A stretch of DNA of 64,000 nucleotides. Origin: Castanea sativa (lineage: Eukaryota; Streptophyta; Magnoliopsida; Fagales; Fagaceae). Position 1 is the stretch's first letter; every line of letters starts with the position of its first letter. Made by a program: the position numbers and the translations under genes. The notes below the pieces were generated by a model. That model was not told the DNA's origin. It searched no databases and saw only the letters and a list, made by a program, of their open reading frames with translations. The stretch is from positions 3,883,501 to 3,947,500 of the forward strand of contig NC_134016.1 in the NCBI RefSeq assembly GCF_040712315.1. Direction: 5' to 3'. Shown piece by piece: positions 59,477 to 64,000 of the stretch.

Positions 59477-62400
59477 TTACACAACAGTGGTGGTGAACAA
59501 CGAAAAAGCAGTATCATCGATCCAGAGATGTGGAATGTGGGAAACCTTCGACCAGTCTGCACCACTCCCCTTTGTACATCTTTCCTTTAATTTAGGGCAA
59601 TCGCTAATCAATAACATAATTAGGTTTTGCATGGCTAGCGTTGTTGGCAGATACAACAAATTTTTGCAATGCCTAATATCCAACCTTCGAAGAGAAGAAA
59701 GATTGCCCAACCACTCAGGCAACGCTTTTATTTCATCAAATTCTCCTATGTGCAGATGTTTAAGGGCAGTTAAGTGCTGAATTTCATCCGGGAGAGTGTT
59801 GATTTTAGCCCAACCATATAAGTATAGTCTTTCAAGGGATTTATGCAAGTGTTGAATGGAACTGAGACTGGGGAACACATCCAGCTCCTCACAAAACCCA
59901 CCGATCGACAAATCCTTCAAACAACCCCTTAATCCCTGTGGTAGACCTGTCAACTTTTGGCATTTGCAAATTGCTAATTTGTTAAGAGATCGCAATTCTT
60001 CTAGATCTGCAATTGATTTCAGATTGGGACATCGCCAAATTTCTAACCGGGTAAGAGACTGTAGTTCTCGTAGATTTGGAATCAATATCAGATTAGGACA
60101 ATCGTTTATGCTCAAATCTTGAACAGACGTACAGAATTGCAACCCAGTCGGGAGAACTTCATCGCCACATGATATCGCCAAGTGTCGAAGGGATGCGGCA
60201 GCTTGTATACTTGGAAAAGACATCAACTTAGGACAACCCTTTACCTCCAACGTCTCAAGGGAACTGAGGTTGTGCAAGGCCTCCGGAATTTGACTCAGTT
60301 CCCCACATTTTTCTATCTTAAGTGAACGTAGAGAGGTACAGAAAATATGCATTGGCAGAAAAGCAAGTTCTGACACTGAAGAAACATCGAGGGACGTGAG
60401 TTTTGTAAGCTTACTGCTAACCTTTTCAAATATGGTGCCGCAAACTCCACGAATCTTTAATTTATTGAGAGACAGAAAATGACATGGAGCACTCCTTAGT
60501 TGAGGACAGTCTTTAATGGTCAACTTCTCAAGGCAAGGAAACACAACACGTGCTGCTGTCACTTCCATAACATCCTGCCACTCCACTAAGCAGTTCATGT
60601 TCTTCAATTTGAGTTTTCTTAATGCCGGGAACAATACATTTCTGTAACTGTCATCAATGTACATGGTGTAAAACTTAACTCCTATGCAGGTCACTTTATC
60701 CATTCCCTCTATATTAAGAAACTTAAGGCAGGGTAGATGTCCGAGGGTGGGAACTTCCTCACATTCTGTGCAACCGGAAAAATTTATTTCAATCAAATTG
60801 TCAAAAAGCGACAAAGCATCCTTTGCATCACAACTTCTCAACATCCATGATGGGAATTTCTTTCCACCGAAGTTTTCAATACATAAGGATTTCAAATTTT
60901 GATGAGGCTGGAGGCCTTCCAACACGTCTTCTTCATTATGGTAATTGACTTCTTTTCTAGTTCTACTATAATCCCAGTAAAAACCTAAGTTGTCTATTTT
61001 GGCCTTTTCAGCTAAATTTGCACTTCTAGCTTCTTCTTTATCTCTCACATTCTCTAGATCCATGATGCCCAATACTCCACGAAGTTGATTCAACTGCCCC
61101 AATTCTCCAATTCGATGACCTGCATCTTCTTTCACAAAGAAAGATGGAAACGTTTGTAGACATTTCAACTGCCCAATATCTTTCAGTAAACTCCACATTC
61201 TAACAGAATAATTAACACAAATAGATCTCAAGTTAACCAAATTTTTTAGATCTTTTGGAAGCTCTTTGACTCTATAGCAATCTCTAATATTTAAAGTTTG
61301 CAAATTGTAGAGCTTGGTGATGGACTTTGGCAATGCTTTGATGTTAGGACATGAGATGTGGAGAAACCTCAAGTGTATTAACCGACCAATTGATTCTGAT
61401 AACTCTATTATGCTAAACCCTGACAATTTCAGAACACGCAAGCATTTAAAATTTGATAACATGCTGCCAAACACATCAGCATTTGAAACAAGTGTGCGCA
61501 ATCTCCTAACACTGACTTTTGAAAAAGAAATTCTTGGTACTATTTCTCCTTCAGATTGGATAGATAAACGGCGTACATGACTAATATCATCCATCGAATC
61601 TCCCTTTACAATCAAGGTTTCCAATTTTGAAATTAAGAGGGTAAGATCATGTACCAAATCATGCATTGTACAACTCACAATATTATCATATTCATCTTTT
61701 TTCGCATCTTGCAATAAGGAATTTGCTACCAAGATATCAAAATACATAATACCAATATCCTCCATCACCAAATCACTTCCTTGAGATGGTTGAAGGAACC
61801 CTTCAGCCATCCAATATTGAATTAATTCTTCCTTGTCCATAACATAATCTTTAGGAAAAATTGAACAATATGCAAAATATTGTTTTAAAGATGGTGATGA
61901 AAGATAATCAAAGCTTAATTTTAATATTGGTAACATGTCATTGCTATCATGTAGGCTACTCCAAACTTCACTATTTTGAATTGTCAACCATTGACTTTTA
62001 ACCTTTTTTAGTGACATTGTCCCTCCCAAAACTTTTGCTACTAATGGAACCCCTCTACATTTTTTAGCAATGTCTCTTCCAATAGCCTCTAAATCTGGAG
62101 TTAATGGAATTGTAGACAACCTTTTCTGGATTATGGACCAACATTCATCATCATCTAGTTTTTCTAATTGATGTCGAGGAAGTGTTTCCATAATTTCTGC
62201 CACCTTGTGACTACGGGTTGTTACAATAATATTGTTTCCAAAATTTGAATTAATTCCTAACAAACAACCCCTTAATGCATCCCATTTCAGAAAATCTTCA
62301 TTCCAAACATCATCAAGAATGAGAAAATATCTTTTTCCTTGCAACTCTTTTTGAAGGTTTTGAAGTATTGCATCCTTAATTTCTAATTGACTTTGGTTAC

Positions 62401-63139
62401 CAGTAAGGGATTCAAGAATCCCTCTTAAAATCCTTTTATCATCAAAATCATTAGAGACACATACCCATATTTTCTTATCAAAATAATTCTTTACTAGCTC
62501 ATGATTGTACACTAGTTTTGCTAAAGTTGTTTTTCCCAGACCTACCATTCCTACTATGGGAATGACTGAGAGTTGTTGACCAGTTGTACTAGTCACTAAC
62601 TTCACTATTTCTGAAACAATATCTTTCCTTCCTACAACTTCTGAATGGTCAAGAAATGAATCTGTCTCTCGGTTTGGTATAGTCTCAGGATTAGCATTTA
62701 TTGATTCGGCTCTAATAAGTCCAAATCTAATTGCTTCATCATTAACCCTTTTCAGTGAATCAGCAATAGTCTTAACTTTGTTGGCCATCTTGAAACGGAA
62801 TGCAATGGGATTTGAAAATGAAAAGAAGAAGCATACCTTTCTCTTCATTTGGTTTCGGATCTCTACCTTTCGCCGAAGAAGCTCGTAAGCAAGCTCATCT
62901 AGCACGTCATCAGCATCATAAGCAACGTTTTCAAGCCTCTGCAGCCAAAGCCTCACGCTCTCTTCTCTCACTTGCCTTTTCTCTGCATCAGCCAGCACAG
63001 CTTGAATCATCTCTACTGACTCACGAAGCCGTGTCAGCTCATCCTTGAAGCCCCAAGCAAGGCCAATCTGGTCAGTAACAAGTCGAATCAGATTTCCTAG
63101 TATTCCCTTAGCAACTTCAGTAACGATAGCCTCAGCCAT
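59477..63139 (-). CDS. CC-NBS-LRR disease resistance protein, RGA type
   Basis: Intact single exon of 1220 residues from the Met at 63139, chosen because MAEAIVTEVAKGILGNL is the usual start of the family and AAACATGG is a good context; the frame itself opens 18 codons earlier. Domains: Rx-type coiled coil, about 5-130, with WLQRLENVAYDADDVLDELA; NB-ARC, about 160-450, with P-loop GMVGLGKTT (197-205), kinase-2 LILDDVW (273-279), RNBS-B IIVTTRS (304-310), GVPL in place of GLPL (363-366), [17 protein letters not shown] (421-432, usually CFAYC) and MHD (492-494); then leucine-rich repeats to the end, closing with CPKLKERC and IPHLWIDD. It is an intracellular ATP-switch immune receptor by family. 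The effector is unknown. It is the only apparently functional gene in the window, and its closest relative here is the pseudogene at 6620-8842. Confidence 0.95.
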   Translation of the reverse strand: MAEAIVTEVAKGILGNLIRLVTDQIGLAWGFKDELTRLRESVEMIQAVLADAEKRQVREESVRLWLQRLENVAYDADDVLDELAYELLRRKVEIRNQMKRKVCFFFSFSNPIAFRFKMANKVKTIADSLKRVNDEAIRFGLIRAESINANPETIPNRETDSFLDHSEVVGRKDIVSEIVKLVTSTTGQQLSVIPIVGMVGLGKTTLAKLVYNHELVKNYFDKKIWVCVSNDFDDKRILRGILESLTGNQSQLEIKDAILQNLQKELQGKRYFLILDDVWNEDFLKWDALRGCLLGINSNFGNNIIVTTRSHKVAEIMETLPRHQLEKLDDDECWSIIQKRLSTIPLTPDLEAIGRDIAKKCRGVPLVAKVLGGTMSLKKVKSQWLTIQNSEVWSSLHDSNDMLPILKLSFDYLSSPSLKQYFAYCSIFPKDYVMDKEELIQYWMAEGFLQPSQGSDLVMEDIGIMYFDILVANSLLQDAKKDEYDNIVSCTMHDLVHDLTLLISKLETLIVKGDSMDDISHVRRLSIQSEGEIVPRISFSKVSVRRLRTLVSNADVFGSMLSNFKCLRVLKLSGFSIIELSESIGRLIHLRFLHISCPNIKALPKSITKLYNLQTLNIRDCYRVKELPKDLKNLVNLRSICVNYSVRMWSLLKDIGQLKCLQTFPSFFVKEDAGHRIGELGQLNQLRGVLGIMDLENVRDKEEARSANLAEKAKIDNLGFYWDYSRTRKEVNYHNEEDVLEGLQPHQNLKSLCIENFGGKKFPSWMLRSCDAKDALSLFDNLIEINFSGCTECEEVPTLGHLPCLKFLNIEGMDKVTCIGVKFYTMYIDDSYRNVLFPALRKLKLKNMNCLVEWQDVMEVTAARVVFPCLEKLTIKDCPQLRSAPCHFLSLNKLKIRGVCGTIFEKVSSKLTKLTSLDVSSVSELAFLPMHIFCTSLRSLKIEKCGELSQIPEALHNLSSLETLEVKGCPKLMSFPSIQAAASLRHLAISCGDEVLPTGLQFCTSVQDLSINDCPNLILIPNLRELQSLTRLEIWRCPNLKSIADLEELRSLNKLAICKCQKLTGLPQGLRGCLKDLSIGGFCEELDVFPSLSSIQHLHKSLERLYLYGWAKINTLPDEIQHLTALKHLHIGEFDEIKALPEWLGNLSSLRRLDIRHCKNLLYLPTTLAMQNLIMLLISDCPKLKERCTKGSGADWSKVSHIPHLWIDDTAFSLFTTTVV

Positions 63140-63193
63140 GTTTTCTTTGGTACTCAGGTAAGTCACAAATATGCTGGAAGTATTTGGAAACAA

Positions 63194-64000
63194 TAGAATT
63201 GCATGTGATGTTTAAGAGTAACTGCAGCAGCAGTATATGTAGGAGGGAACCCAAACATCAACTTGCATACATGTCGTGTTTTTTACGTTTATATGGAGCC
63301 TAATGGGATGCGAACAGAAACATATTCGTTCTCATTTGTCTCGGTCTAAAGTATCTTGCTTTTTACTTAATTATGCCTTCACAAATTCCTCACTTTAACC
63401 AGCTCACGCCAAGTATCATATTCCAAGTCCATTTTGGGAGGAAAATGTGGGCCTCGTAATTTTAGAGATGCTTATCAATTATCAAAGGAAAGAAAATGGA
63501 ACAACAGATTACTTGCTTTTGCTATTTAACCATATTTCCTTCAGTGCTCCGATAAATTAAGAGATATGCTGTTAAGTGTGTTTAACCATCTTTTCTTTGT
63601 TACAAAATTGTTTTACACTTGTGAATTGTGACTCATGATTTCCGACTTGGAAATTATAACTTCAAATCACAATTTCAGTTGTTTTGGAGATGATTGTAAA
63701 ACAGTTTATGTACAACAAGTTTAACCCTTCAGATTTTTTTATATATTGCTCAGTGACAGAGGCCTTTTTGACACAAAAACAAAATTGAAGGACTAAAATA
63801 ATACATTTGAAGATTATGGATTATTATATAATAAATGAGGTAAACGTTAGGGACCCAAATGTTAATTAAAAACCTATATTTGCCCATTAACAATAATTTG
63901 CCAATTTTCCAAGGAAAATATAGATTCATATTGTGTGTGCATTCAACCCACCAATCCGACAAACTCTACCCAATGTTTCCAACCCAATTCAACCTAACAC
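63194..64000. other. Upstream region of the CNL gene
   Basis: No gene seen. Minus-strand promoter elements are not clear; TACATATACTG near 63235 is a weak TATA candidate. The frame at 63750-63962 has no family motif. Confidence 0.4.

Noticed and set aside
62800..63048. Plus-strand frame opposite the CNL start
   Set aside because: Exact antisense shadow of the coiled-coil region.

Overview
The window is nuclear DNA of a flowering plant. It is AT-rich and intron-bearing, densely packed with retrotransposons, MITEs and microsatellites, and organised around a cluster of coiled-coil NBS-LRR (CNL) resistance genes. The families suggest a woody rosid, possibly Fagales, but I cannot prove the species from the sequence. 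I see one apparently functional gene, a single-exon CNL of the RGA type on the minus strand (59477-63139). Almost everything else is pseudogene, transposable element or duplicated flank.

The organising principle is a repeatedly duplicated unit. Each copy originally held a minus-strand CNL gene with a long AT-rich 3' flank, a plus-strand fragment of the U5 snRNP 40-kDa WD40 protein (SNRNP40/U5-40K), and a minus-strand nitrilase (NIT4-like) gene now reduced to scattered exons. Copies have decayed to different degrees: a 5'-truncated CNL at 6620-8842; U5-40K pieces at 9504-11716, 22648-22926 and 41948-42190; nitrilase remnants at 26940-28976, 46096-46165 and 50970-53560. Two copies of the flank carry a plastid trnN-like pseudogene.

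Layout: 1-4745 decayed L1-type LINE; 4746-9538 flank plus CNL pseudogene; 9539-11460 solo LTR inside the first U5-40K fragment; 12837-15900 a 3-kb solo LTR (minus) with a 671-bp LTR nested in it; 15933-17646 Mutator-like element with ~265-bp TIRs and a perfect 9-bp TSD; 18493-19094 hAT MITE with an 8-bp TSD; 19328-20134 a second long-TIR element; 21738-21977 MITE; 22648-22926 second U5-40K fragment, whose 3' flank is split by a second copy of the 3-kb solo LTR (23119-26135, plus); 26940-28976 nitrilase pseudogene containing a copia fragment; 30905-31312 TA-type MITE; 31673-41810 a complete but dead Ty3/gypsy element of the Tat type, with dual RNase H, a 3' tandem-repeat array and an antisense Transposase_28-like gene; 41948-42190 third U5-40K fragment; 43257-43424 tRNA-derived SINE; 43664-45588 hAT element with a ZMYM1/TTF-type transposase fragment; 48860-49660 LINE 3' end followed by a ZMAT2/Snu23 pseudogene; 50970-53560 nitrilase pseudogene containing a MITE; 53561-59476 duplicated flank; 59477-63139 intact CNL gene.

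I found no wholly new system. The most interesting features are the co-duplicated CNL/U5-40K/nitrilase unit, the antisense gene and repeat array of the gypsy element, and the datable nest of insertions, many with target-site duplications readable by eye. Family assignments rest on motifs recognised by eye; no database search was run.
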